Source: Saccoglossus kowalevskii
Taxonomy: Eukaryota > Hemichordata > Enteropneusta > Harrimaniidae
Reading direction: 5' to 3'
Length of the DNA stretch: 41,162 bases
Assembly: GCF_000003605.2 (NCBI RefSeq)
Contig: NW_003114957.1
Location: 268,058-309,219, forward strand
The first letter of the stretch is position 1, and each line of letters opens with the position of its first letter. Below, piece by piece: positions 1 through 10,710 of this stretch. A program made the position numbers and the translations under genes. The notes below the pieces were generated by a model, which made no database searches, was not told where the DNA came from, and was given only the letters and a program-made list of their open reading frames with translations.

Positions 1-1350
1 CAGAACTGAGGACACTCAGCGCGCATTGAGCCGATTGAAAAAGAGTAAACCGTTGGGTCTGACAACATTAGTCCGCGCCAATTCAAGCTTTGCGCTTCCC
101 AGCTAGCCAGTGTTTTTTACCCAGCTTTACAACTGGTCCTTGCGCATTGTAATTGTACCTGCTATTTTTAAACGGCCAGTTATTGTCCCTGTACCAAAGA
201 AGCCAGTAATTTCATCCTTGATTATCGACCTGTTGCTTTGACTTATGTTGGCATGAAGGTACTAGAATCATTTGTTCTCAAATTCTTTAAGTCATTAATT
301 GCACGCACGCTGGACCCGCGAACGAGCAGGTCGGCAGACGACGTGGTATCCCCTACTTTATACAACGTACTAAAACTCAAAAAAACAAGTAATAAAAATA
401 TTCGAAAGGTTCACCCTATGCTGTTTTATTTATTGGTTTTAGTTCTGCCGTTAATACTATTATACCCACGAAATTATTTACCAAAATGTTGAATATAGGG
501 TTGCCATGTATCTGTGAATGGGACTTCTCATACAACGACCCCAGGTTGTGAGATTCGGCACAAAATTTTTCAGGCTCGATGACCTTGAACACAGGGGTGC
601 CAAAGGATGTGTACTGAGCCCCTTTCTCTATTCTTTGATGACATCAGAATGCATATCTCGCAGATGACACGAACGTCGCTGGGTTAATTCGGGGCGCAGA
701 TGAACGCGACTACCGCCGCCAGGTTGACGAGCTGGTTTTGTGGTGTGCTGAGAGCAACCTCCAGCTGAATGTGGTCAAAACGAAGGATTTTCGTTGAAAA
801 AAGTCGCCTATCTCATCATTGGTCATTGACGGCTCGGAGTTGGAGCGCGTTGACTGCTTCAAGTTTCTCGGCGTCTACTTATCACTTATCCAGCGACTTG
901 ACCCTGTTGGCGCATGTTGGGCACTGCGTCACGCACGGAGGTCGGCTGGTTTTCCTTCGAACTTTGAAAAGCTTTCGTTTGCAGACTGCTCTACTGTCTA
1001 AATTCAACCGCTATGTGATCGGGAGTATCTTGACGCTCTCCGTCACTGTGTGGTTCGGTAACATCAGTTACGAAGACCGGAGGCTTCTGGTGTGGTGGCG
1101 ACCGCATCGCGTACCCATGGAATCCAACTGGATCTAGCGAGCCGAACGAATCATCGCTGACACGTCTCATCCTACGCATGATTTGTTCAAACTACTACCG
1201 TCTGGCAGGCGATATCATCCTATGGCCTCCACATCGCGCCATCAGCCAAAGGCTTCTACCCCATAGCCGCCCGACGCATGACGTCAAATTTATGTAAGGC
1301 ACTGAGGTAGCTGTTGTTGCATCTATATTTAGCAAATAAACTATGATGAT
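1..1350 (+). mobile_element. Decayed non-LTR (LINE) reverse transcriptase remnant, 5' cut by window edge
   Basis: Translation in shifting forward frames gives the ordered core of a LINE reverse transcriptase. DYRPVALTYVGMKVLE is near 220-270, a KGCVLSPFLYSL-type motif near 600-640, and ADDTNVAGLIRGADE with the catalytic DD near 659-705. QLNVVKTKDF, VIDGSELERVDCFKFLGVYL (about 822 onward), LKSFRLQTALL and TVWFGN (about 1048) follow, then the downstream ERIIAD/LLPSGRRY block near 1145-1215. The fragments lie in different frames with stops between them, so the copy is dead. The 3' end is probably the AATAAACTATGATGATGG stretch near 1335-1352, which resembles LINE tails ending in a short repeat. 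The motif style fits the Jockey/L2/Rex-like group common in fish and marine invertebrates. The exact clade is not resolved, and both boundaries are approximate. Confidence 0.85.
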
Positions 1351-3937
1351 GGTGAGTGACGTAATCAATTAAGAACGTTAATTATCGGGGGAAAAGAGTG
1401 TAGCAGTTTATGTACGCAGACAAAACAGTAGTGTATTGGCGTAACAGTAAAACCATCAAATAAACTGTTTGTTTTTTTGTACGTTGTCTTTTGATTTTCT
1501 GGTGATATATTTAAATTTTGGTCAGGGTCTGCATATTTTGCAATGTGTTTCCAAGGTGAGTTGTGCGAATGAATTACGAACATTAATTCAGTATATGAGA
1601 ATGAACACAATTTCACAATGTCGAAAACGGAAAGTATTTATCGTAGTGTTAATGTAGCAATTTATGTTGAAAAGTAGTCTGTTTATTTTGCCATTTTCAC
1701 TGATAAGTGAAATTCGCTAACTTGAATACAAATTAAAGATTGTTAACTTATCACCCTTAATAATATGTTCAAAATTATGCCAGTGAAAAACATTCATTCC
1801 TTACCATTTCAATTTCCGCGGGTGCTTTGACACCTTGTAAGTAATATCTTATTGGGCTTGTTTTAACCTACATTTCTCTTACATCTTATTGATTTTTAAG
1901 CTTATATATTTGTGTAGTTTGGCACTCAATGTGGTAGGGAAAAATGTAGACTTGCAAATAATCTCTTATTTTTTTTCAATAAACAAAAATAAAATGTCAT
2001 GGAAGTTTAAAATTGACGATAACCATACTTTCATTCACTGCGTGCAATATAAACGCACGTAAATTTCATGAGTAATCTAGTGAAATGGCGTTGAGCGACG
2101 CTATTTTTGATCGATGTAAACTGGCGAGCTTAGGACATTCACATTTAGTATCAGTTGGATTTTGTTATATTTTCGGGGGGAATAAACAATGTGCAAACAA
2201 TGGCATCATGCTCCAATAAAACAGTTTCTTATTGATGCTGTTGTTACAAATGGAACTTTATGCAAATAAACCCACCGACTAATAACAATATATAACACAA
2301 TGCAATGAAAGAATTTAAGATTTGTGGCTAATGATGATCGTGCACCGACACCGCATTGACATGGCTGAGCGCAGTCAAAGTTGAAATGCCGCGGAATGCC
2401 CGATGTGGTACCATTACTACTGGCGTTGTGTACTCAAGACATTTAGATAGATAAAATCATACTGTAAATGACCATGTTCTAACTCAGGATAACTTGATAA
2501 CATCATATCTGTTCCTAGAATTTTCTGACTACTGTGAATAAATATTTATTCATTTGTGTAAGAAGGAGGACCTGAATGGGGGTGTACCCAATACCCCCAG
2601 TTTCATTATTGGCCGCTGGAATACGGGAGTTTGCGAACCACAATATGAGAATGCGCATAACAACTCTTGCGGTCGTCAAACGTAATAAATATCCTTCATA
2701 CTAAGTAAAGTCAAAAATATGATTTGATCAACAAACAAGAAACACTACCTTGTCATTTTTTCTTAGAAAAATCTAAGGAACACTTTTCTTTCTGTTATAT
2801 ATAATAAACAGACGAATTGAAAGTTACTCACATTTTCATTCCTGACATATTCTATTTTACTAGTGTTCTCTTGTCCCTGTCTACGTCACATACGCCGACA
2901 TATTTTAGCACGTACTTTTAGTTTGATATTTTTGTTTGAAATAATATCTTTTATAAATTCAAAATTTACTTTCTACATCTTTGTTGTCGTTGTAAAAATG
3001 GCATATAATAATAACTCAAATGTATGTGTGTACGTGCGTGTGTGTATGTGTAATATAATTACAAGGTAAACTTGCCAATACCTGCAACTTTACGCACATG
3101 TTACCACATGTCTCGCACACCTTTCTAATATTTTTGTGTCACCAAACACATTTACTGTCATTACCATGACATGAAATTATAGGGTCCAAGTTATGACAAT
3201 ATCAGGTGTGATCCAATATATACGGCATTTTGTTGTACATTCACCGTTATACCAAAATTGTATTGTACGTGCAATTGTGATAACGAGTAATTCTGTCATT
3301 TAAATTGTGTTCAATCGTGTTTATATTGGTTATTTGTTATCGTGTCATTGCATGTAGTATGTTTCCTGTACATGGATATTTTTTTAAATTCCAACACGGT
3401 TTGTTGAGATATGGTACCAGTTCTTATTATTTAACTCATTAATTTTTCACCCTCCTGTCACACCAAACCTTGTATATCACACGCGACAGGAATGCAGATA
3501 TTTTTATCATTACGCATGACAACACAATGAATGGTATATTATACCCGGAATGAATTATTCTGACGTCACAATAGACTTTGTCCGGAACAACAGCAAGTCC
3601 CTTATGTGTTGATTATACATGTTATGTCAAAGTTAAATAAATGGGTAGTTTAATCAGATTCATTGGTACACTGCACCATATTTACGAAATGCGCAAGAAA
3701 CTTTCACTATAGTTTTCAAAGTAGCAGCAGTGCTGAATATATATCTTTTCCATGTTGCAAGATACGGAAAATAACCTTTAACAAACTCTAATTTCTTATA
3801 TAATAAAAAAATAATTTTTATAGCACAGTATTTCTAATTACAAAGGTATTGTCTTGACATTGTTGCAGAGACTGTGTGAAAGAGTTGCCGCATGTATGGC
3901 ACCTATAAATGACCATTGACATAAGGCCTACATATTT
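1351..3937. other. Non-coding AT-rich flank, no gene recognised
   Basis: No exon of the sulfatase family and no other recognisable protein is seen here. The open frames are short (60-83 codons) and of low-complexity composition. From about 3400 onward the sequence resembles, in inverted orientation, the upstream flank of copy 2 (about 23390-23840). An example is the shared run CTTTCACTATAGTT followed by GCAGTGCTGAATAT near 3702-3740. This part therefore belongs to the duplicated unit. A short GT-rich stretch lies near 3020-3052. Confidence 0.5.
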
Positions 3938-4112
3938 CCACTGAGATGCCGCCTAGAAATTGCCTATTAGATGCCGCTTAGAAATTGCCACTGAGATGCC
4001 GCCTAGAGATTGCCACTTAGATGCCCTTCGTCAATTGCCACTGATATGCCCCTTAAAATTTACCACTGATATGCCCCTTAAAATTTACCACTGAGATGCC
4101 CCTTACAAATTG
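3938..4112 (+). repeat. 25-bp minisatellite, seven units, upstream of copy 1
   Basis: Seven head-to-tail units of exactly 25 bp can be laid out. The first starts CCACTGAGATGCCGCCTAGA and ends AATTG. Units differ by a few substitutions: units 1-3 carry GCCGC, units 4-7 carry GCCC. The array ends about 360 bp before the copy 1 start codon. Diverged units of the same motif occur upstream of copy 2 (inverted) and a single one upstream of copy 3, so the repeat travels with the gene promoter region. Confidence 0.9.
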
Positions 4113-4299
4113 AGACCGCAGGTTCCGGAAGTATACAAATACTGCGTTATGAATAAAATCTAAAAGTACACATGCATTCTACACTATTTTTGCATTATAG
4201 CCCAAAATAACCTTTTTAACAAAATCGCATACATATAATATTTTATTCGAAAACATTGTTACATTAATTGATACATCTGGAATTTGTAAATTGTTTTGA

Positions 4300-4471
4300 A
4301 GGAAAAAATACTGTTGTTGCGTGACCGGATCCATTAATTTTTACTTCTTTGTGTTACATGTTTACTGTTCTACGCCAATATGTGGGATATTAATAGTCCA
4401 TTACAGCGATAAGAATATATATTAGACAATTTCCATGCAATTGATAACAGTCGCGAATCGAAGCATTCACG
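4300..4471 (+). promoter_or_regulatory. Conserved promoter block and 5' UTR of copy 1
   Basis: The block contains ATATATATT (TATA-like) at about 4415-4423, about 50 bp before the ATG. It then runs ATTAGACAA, a GCAATTGATAACA run and GCGAATCGAAGCATTCACG just before the start codon. The same order of short motifs is found before copy 2 (inverted) and copy 3: GTTGCGT.ACCG, ATTAATAG, CGATAA, TATATATATTAGACA and AATTGATAACA. Conservation across three copies in otherwise diverged flanks is the main evidence that this is the core promoter and leader. The transcription start is not resolved. Confidence 0.6.
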
Positions 4472-7400
4472 ATGGGTAGTCTACATCTCATAGTTATTTT
4501 CATAGCACTGGCAGTTGTCAGCAAGGTAAGTAACACCAAATATGTTTCAAAACATCTCACGAGTCCCGTTTCCTTTAAGTGGACTTTTTATTTTTACTGC
4601 ATTCATTTTGTTGACCAACTTCGTTGTTTTTAATACTCAAGATTTATTGGTGAGCATTTGTGGTTGCAGACTAGCTGGTGAAAATAGTTTAATATCATTA
4701 TCCATGTGATGCTGTTTTCAAGTAACGTATTTATTAGTTACTAATTTATAGCGTGCTCTCTGATACGGAGGGCGTGGGTTGTATCAGATTGTATCTGAAA
4801 ATTTCCCTGAGAAATGATAGTTGCCAATATTTGAATAAATCTTATTTGTGTACCATTTAAGAATCTTAGTTAAATTCTATATCGAAAAATGCAAATTACG
4901 TCACGTCATATTATGTCTATTACTGGGGCTTAAGACAACAACGATTTTGAAGGTAGCATAACGTCATACGTGCACATCTTTTTTTGAACTTTTGTTACAT
5001 TATGTTATCATGAACATACACATTAATTTCCAAAATTCTTTGAGAAAAAGATTACAGACTAGCGAACAGATTTCTTTAGTTTGTAACTGTTTAGGAAGCA
5101 CACTCATCAATTGCAACTACAAATCTGAAAAATAACGTTACGCTATCCGAATTTGTTAATTTTAACGTAAATTGTGTTTTCTTTTTTATTACAGCCTTGT
5201 ATTGCTGATGCACGTAAGACTTGTTTATTTATGTTTGAAGAATTTCACTGAGTGCCAAGGATTTTTTTTTAAATTCCTAGCATTTAAAAAACAGAGTTGG
5301 GGAAGAGAGAACTGTCAATAGATGTTTAGTAACTGTAATCAGGCAATGAGTACTTTCGATATGAGAAGTTTTGAGCATCCCACAGACTTGAGTGTTTCAA
5401 ATATCAGGATGTTGTCGAATAACAAATATTATATTTGTAATTGTATTAAATGAACGCGTTGTTTGGCTGTTTCAGAATTGTCGTCTTTCATGACAGGTTA
5501 CCATCGATAATATTTTTCTGCTTGAGTATTCAATGTATGGTATGATATTTTTTTTGTATGTATTATCTTGAATTTGTATAATGGCGACTATGTATTACGA
5601 TTCCAATATATGAGGTACAGAGTAAATTATAAACGAAGGCATAGCGATTATTTTATTGAGCGACGCGTTGCGTGTTATTTCCTGTCACACTATTAATTCA
5701 TAACGATTACATTCATTTGTTAAAACATTCAATACCACAAATTATCCATACAATATACTAGATGAGCAATGCTTTAATATTATACATTCAATTAATTTAT
5801 TCCTTCATTATTTTTATCAGATCAACCGCATATTATTCTAATATTTGTGGATGACTTGGGATGGAATGACGTACATTGGCACAACCCTGATATCGCAATG
5901 CCCAACTTGATGGATCTCGCCGCTGATGGCGTCATATTCAACCAATCATATACCCATCCTACATGTACACCGTGAGTGATAATATCGTTACTGTGTATAC
6001 ATTGTTCATTGAAGTTCAATGTCGAATTAATGTAGAATTTTAGTGTCTTGCTTGACTTGTAACTCGTGGGCTGGTACAGCATCTCGACTAATAGTGTCTC
6101 TATCCTATGTATACGCAATATACATCTGAATAGTTATATATGTATATGTTTTTATGGAATTCTTTAGATCAAGAGCTGCTATGATGACGGGATTGTATCC
6201 TTTCAAAACAGGAAATCAGGTAAGAATTGTTTTTATTTTAACACAATGTACATGGCTTGCAGTTCATGTTGACTTAATAACGTCACTAATTAAATTTGAC
6301 CAATATCGTTAATAATGTTACTTCACAATGTTGGATTATATCTTATTAATTAAAAAAATCTTAATTAAATTATGTTTACATTTATTCACAGCATCAAATG
6401 TTATTCAACCTTCATCCTAGCGGGCTTCCTTTGGAATTCAAGCTATTACCAGAAAAACTTAAAGAAATTGGATACTCTACTCATATGGTTGGAAAGTAAG
6501 TAGACCATAGCATTAAACTTACATTTGTTTGCTGTACGGAAGATTATACCATTGCAAAGCTGAGAGCCTTGCGTTTGTGTCAAAGGCAGCATATGTAACG
6601 TGATGCTACAATAACCAATTTTAATAAACTATACACTTCCTATGCAATTTAAAAACATCTTGTTCAGTGACCATTGTTTTTTAAAAACAAGTTGACCCAT
6701 AGGCTTGAACACCTAAACATAATGCGATATTATAAGATATCGGTAAATAACTTCGTACACAGCATTGCCATAATACGTGGTTGTTACTTTGACACAAAGT
6801 AAAAGTATCACACAATGAAAGAAAGCAATTCATTAATTAATTTCTAAATAATATTTTTATTATACATTTTTTATTTCTGAATGTTTTCTAAATTTCATTT
6901 TTAGATGGCATTTAGGATTCTGTAAGGATGAGTATCTACCAACGAATCGTGGATTTGACTCACACTATGGTATATGGACATTGGGAGTCGGTGACTACGA
7001 TAAAATGAATGGAGTACTATGTAAGTTAACTTTTAGTAAAATATTATACTTTTGCATATATGTGATTATATGAAAGTATTGAGTAAAATAAATTAAAATT
7101 AGTTTCTTATGACCGGTCAACTGAGATTGATGTTTCTCAGCCTAATTCTTTCATCTTTGAAATGACCTGCTCTAGCTCCTTCAAAGGGGTATGATTTCCG
7201 TGACAACACTGGAGTGGTACAAAAGAGTAACGGTTATCTTGCAGTGAGTATAGTTATTATTGTTGTTGTTGTTAAAAGAAAATGTCTTTGGCATTGAGTA
7301 TTTGAAATAGAGGTTCGGTATACACGCATTGATCAGCAACTTCTTGTAGCTTATTTTGTATGATAAATCGGGTAAAGAATGATGCATTCGGGACTCGGAT

Positions 7401-10113
7401 GAAAAATTGAAATTAATGAAATAATAAATCGACAAATTATATCATATTTTTCATGTCTACAGTTAATGCTTGGTGATAGAGCAGAGCATATCGTAAATAC
7501 CCATTACCCAGGAACTCCACTCTTTCTTGCGTTTACTCTGGACATCCCTGCTAAGCATCTGGCGGTAACTATCATAATTTGTTGGCTACAGTAAATTAAT
7601 AACAATAGTACAATTAACTTAAATATGGAATGTATATGCATTTGTGTGTGCTGTTCCTCCAGATTCCAGAAGAGTATGAAAACAAGTATGCCGATATTGA
7701 AGATAGCAGAACTAGACATTTTTATGGTATGTGATGTAATTCTATATAACCATAGTTGTATGTAGGAGAACTGCCTTATTGACATAGGACATTAAACACC
7801 AAATGAACATCGAAATAATAGCCACAAGGCATTATTGTTTAGAGTTCGATGTTAAACAGAAAACTTTTACAAGACAGATACAACACAATACAATACGTCG
7901 TATACCGGTCTGATTGGATATTGTTTTATCGCCGCTATATCGTATTTATCGCCTACTATTTATTTTAGTGTACGACACAACCAACATTCCGCAACATTCC
8001 TCCCTCCCTGGTTAAAAAATAAAGTTATTGCCTGGTAAAGTGTGTAAAATGAAATAACAAATATTATATTGTTTTTACTATTGCAGGAAAGTTGACTATG
8101 ATGGACGATATAATTGGCGGTGTGGTGGATGCATTGAAGAACCGTGGAATATATGACGATTCGCTAATAATATTCATAGGTGACGTAAGTGTCCAAAGTT
8201 TGATATACTTAGTTAATGTGTTGAATAATTGTTCATGTGCTGATGATTTAGCCACTGCATGAATATCTTTAGTCGTTTTCCCATCCACTGGTCAATCTAT
8301 GTGTCATTCGAGTTCAAATTAGAAGACTAGATTAATATAGACAGTTATCATCCTTTTATCCTGATACTAATTTATATTTTGAATTTTGAACTTCATCGTC
8401 GAGCATAACCTATCTTTTCGTGAAGATTTCATCCTTTATTACATGAGTTGTTTTCGATGTTTGTATCATCCAAATATCCATCTTTTATATTTATTTTGTA
8501 CAGAATGGAGCGTTATCGTCTCAAGCTGGGTCCAACTATCCATTCCGCGGTATTGCTGGAACGCTGTTTGAGGGCGCTACTCGTGTACCATCTATTGTCA
8601 GTGGGAAGGGAATAAAGAAGACTGGATATGAAAGCAATGAGTAAGTTAATTTTGGTAATTGACAATCTCACAACTATACTCGCGACAAGGTTTATACTCC
8701 CGCCATCAATGTAATGTCTTAGTTAGTGCCAATGACAATATACAACATAAAATACGCTTCTATAAAAGTGATGCTGAGTAATTCAGAAGACATGTAACCT
8801 GGCCCGTCAGTCGTGTATGAAATGTTGTTATGCACTACTATTCTAAATTTGGCATTTGCCAGATAAGTTAATTTACAATTATTTCTCAGATTATACAGCA
8901 TAGTCGATATACACAGAACAATTCTTGATGTGGCTGGTGCAAAAGCTGGTAAGTTAACAAAATTATTCCGTAAAGTTTCATGTCTGGCCGCAGAATGTTA
9001 GATGGTAGGCGTTGTAACATTTACATCGATCATTTATAATTTGTTTCGTATTATACTTGGCAGAGCCTGAACTAGACGGTTTAAGTATGTGGCCTACATG
9101 GTCAAAAGGTAAACCATCGCCAAGAAATGAAATCATCTATAATATCGATGATGATCCAGTGTCACCTGGTGCTGCTATCAGGTAGGCAATGATATATGTA
9201 TATGTGTATGAGGGTAACTGATTATCTATATATCACTAATCAATAATCTAATATATCAACTATGCATTAAATCCCGTCATGAATAATGTTTTGTATGTTT
9301 TTAGGATTGGAGACTATAAATTGATTACAGGACACCCGGATTTATTGTATCCATATCGGGATATCGGTATAACAGGTAAACACCTCAATTTAAATGTTAT
9401 CATAACCAAAGAACTGAAAGGTCACTGTATGGCTTAAGTAGTTTGGATATTGAAGGCAGTGGAATTGCATTTACTATGTTGCAATGCGACTACACGATCT
9501 GATGCATGTCAATGTATATTTATTTCAGATAACTATTACAATTATGGTGACCCACTGGCCAGCGGGTTGCCAACTGCGGACCAAGCAGCAATGGCACCGC
9601 CCCCACTAGACGTAGAATACTTGTTCAATGTCATAGGTAAGAATGACGTTTTGTTTTTGAAGAATGAAAACAGAATGAAACGGCAAATTGTGAATATATA
9701 AAAAAAGTACAACCACTAACTCAAAACGTCTAATCCCTAAATATATATAATCCCTCGATACATCGCTCGCCAAAGTTACTGATGCAACTACCTCCAACCG
9801 TGTTTTCAATATGTAAATACTGCCACTTCTAAAGTGAATATTTTATTGATTCAATACTAAAGTGATTAAAGGCATATACAAAAATGTGTAAATTGTGCAA
9901 AATCATGAAATGCTACTCTCACCTCTCTCTTTCAATGCAGTTGACCCTGAAGAAAGAAACGACATCTCCGCTGATCATCCAGATATAGTACAGGATTTAC
10001 GTGATCGATTGGATGAACATCGTAAACTGCTAATTCCACCAGTAAACCAAACAACAGAGCTAGCCGGTTCCGCTGCGAATTTTAATGATGTCTGGTCGCC
10101 TGGTTGGTGTTAA
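4472..10113 (+). CDS. Arylsulfatase B/I/J-like sulfatase, copy 1 (intact, 16 exons, 497 aa)
   Basis: Exons: 4472-4525, 5195-5213, 5821-5971, 6168-6219, 6392-6495, 6905-7020, 7176-7243, 7463-7564, 7663-7726, 8087-8184, 8504-8640, 8890-8948, 9064-9181, 9305-9375, 9529-9636, 9941-10113. All junctions are GT-AG and phases agree, giving 1494 nt. Residues 1-18 are a hydrophobic signal peptide, so the product is secreted or lysosomal. D35-D36 (FVDDLGWND) are the first metal ligands. C73 lies in CTPSR, the site converted to formylglycine, with R77. [13 protein letters not shown] (119-131) is the second sulfatase signature, with K127 and H129. D276-N277 are further metal ligands. The C-terminal part has DPEERNDIS (from 442) and ends VWSPGWC. 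N65-Q-S and an NQT sequon are possible glycosylation sites. The length fits the family. Two catalytic positions are changed: the ARSB His242 equivalent is A218 (LDIPAKHL) and the Lys318 equivalent is A294 ([10 protein letters not shown]). Family assignment is firm; enzymatic activity and substrate are doubtful. Confidence 0.93.
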
Positions 10114-10136
10114 ATTGGCTGATGATTTTCCTTCAT

Positions 10137-10186
10137 NNNNNNNNNNNNNNNNNNNNNNNNNNNNNNNNNNNNNNNNNNNNNNNNNN
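10137..10186. other. Assembly gap (50 N)
   Basis: Fifty unknown bases start 23 bases after the copy 1 stop codon. The round length and the repeated sequence on the two sides indicate a scaffold join rather than a measured gap. Confidence 0.98.
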
Positions 10187-10386
10187 TGCAGTTGACCCTG
10201 AAGAAAGAAACGACATCTCCGCTGATCATCCAGTATAGTACAGGATTTACGTGATCGATTGGATGAACATCGTAAACTGCTAATTCCACCAGTAAACCAA
10301 ACAACAGAGCTAGCCGGTTCCGCTGCGAATTTTAATGATGTCTGGTCGCCTGGTTGGTGTTAAATTGGCTGATGATTTTCCTTCAT
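10187..10386 (+). repeat. Second copy of exon 16 plus 3' sequence, probably an assembly duplicate
   Basis: This 200-base stretch repeats 9936-10136: the splice acceptor TGCAG, the whole last exon and the first bases of the 3' UTR. The only difference I see is one missing A in CCAGATATAG (here CCAGTATAG, near 10233). It begins immediately after the N gap and then runs on into the unique 3' flank. The simplest reading is one real exon present twice because two contig ends overlap without being merged. A true tandem exon duplication is less likely. It is not counted as an extra coding exon. Confidence 0.88.
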
Positions 10387-10702
10387 TTAAATTTAATTAC
10401 GAAATCGATCACATTCCCTATTATTCACTACTAAAGTTCAGTATAATGTTACCTATTCGATAAGTTATTGTACAGATTGCATTGGCAGTTTTCTGTTACA
10501 TGTGATATGAAAATGTTTGTTGGCGTCAACAACTTGTAGGCTCGTTGAATTGTCTAGATATTTGTGGAACGGGTTTTTTGTTTACTGCTTAACTGGCCAC
10601 AAACGAAATAGCAGATTGCATGACGTACTCAATCAAAACATATCACGTGTTAGCAGTAATCTTAAGTCATCAATAATTTAGTTGGGTTTCATATATGCAT
10701 CA

Positions 10703-10708
10703 AATAAA
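10703..10708 (+). terminator. Polyadenylation signal of copy 1
   Basis: AATAAA lies in the sequence ATCAAATAAAAGTTCATTGT. The same context follows copies 2, 3 and 4 at a similar distance from the stop, which supports its use. The 3' UTR is about 600 bases long in this assembly, and about 250 bases less if the N gap and the repeated exon are collapsed. Confidence 0.75.
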
Positions 10709-10710
10709 AG

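Noticed and set aside
238..492. Independent gene at the left edge
   Set aside because: The frame is a piece of the LINE reverse transcriptase followed by non-homologous read-out.
3938..4112. CRISPR-like array
   Set aside because: Units are directly abutting 25-mers without unique spacers, in a eukaryotic promoter region; it is a minisatellite.
10192..10363. Real duplicated last exon of copy 1
   Set aside because: It starts right at a 50-N gap, repeats flanking UTR as well, and differs by one single-base indel; a contig-overlap artefact is more likely.
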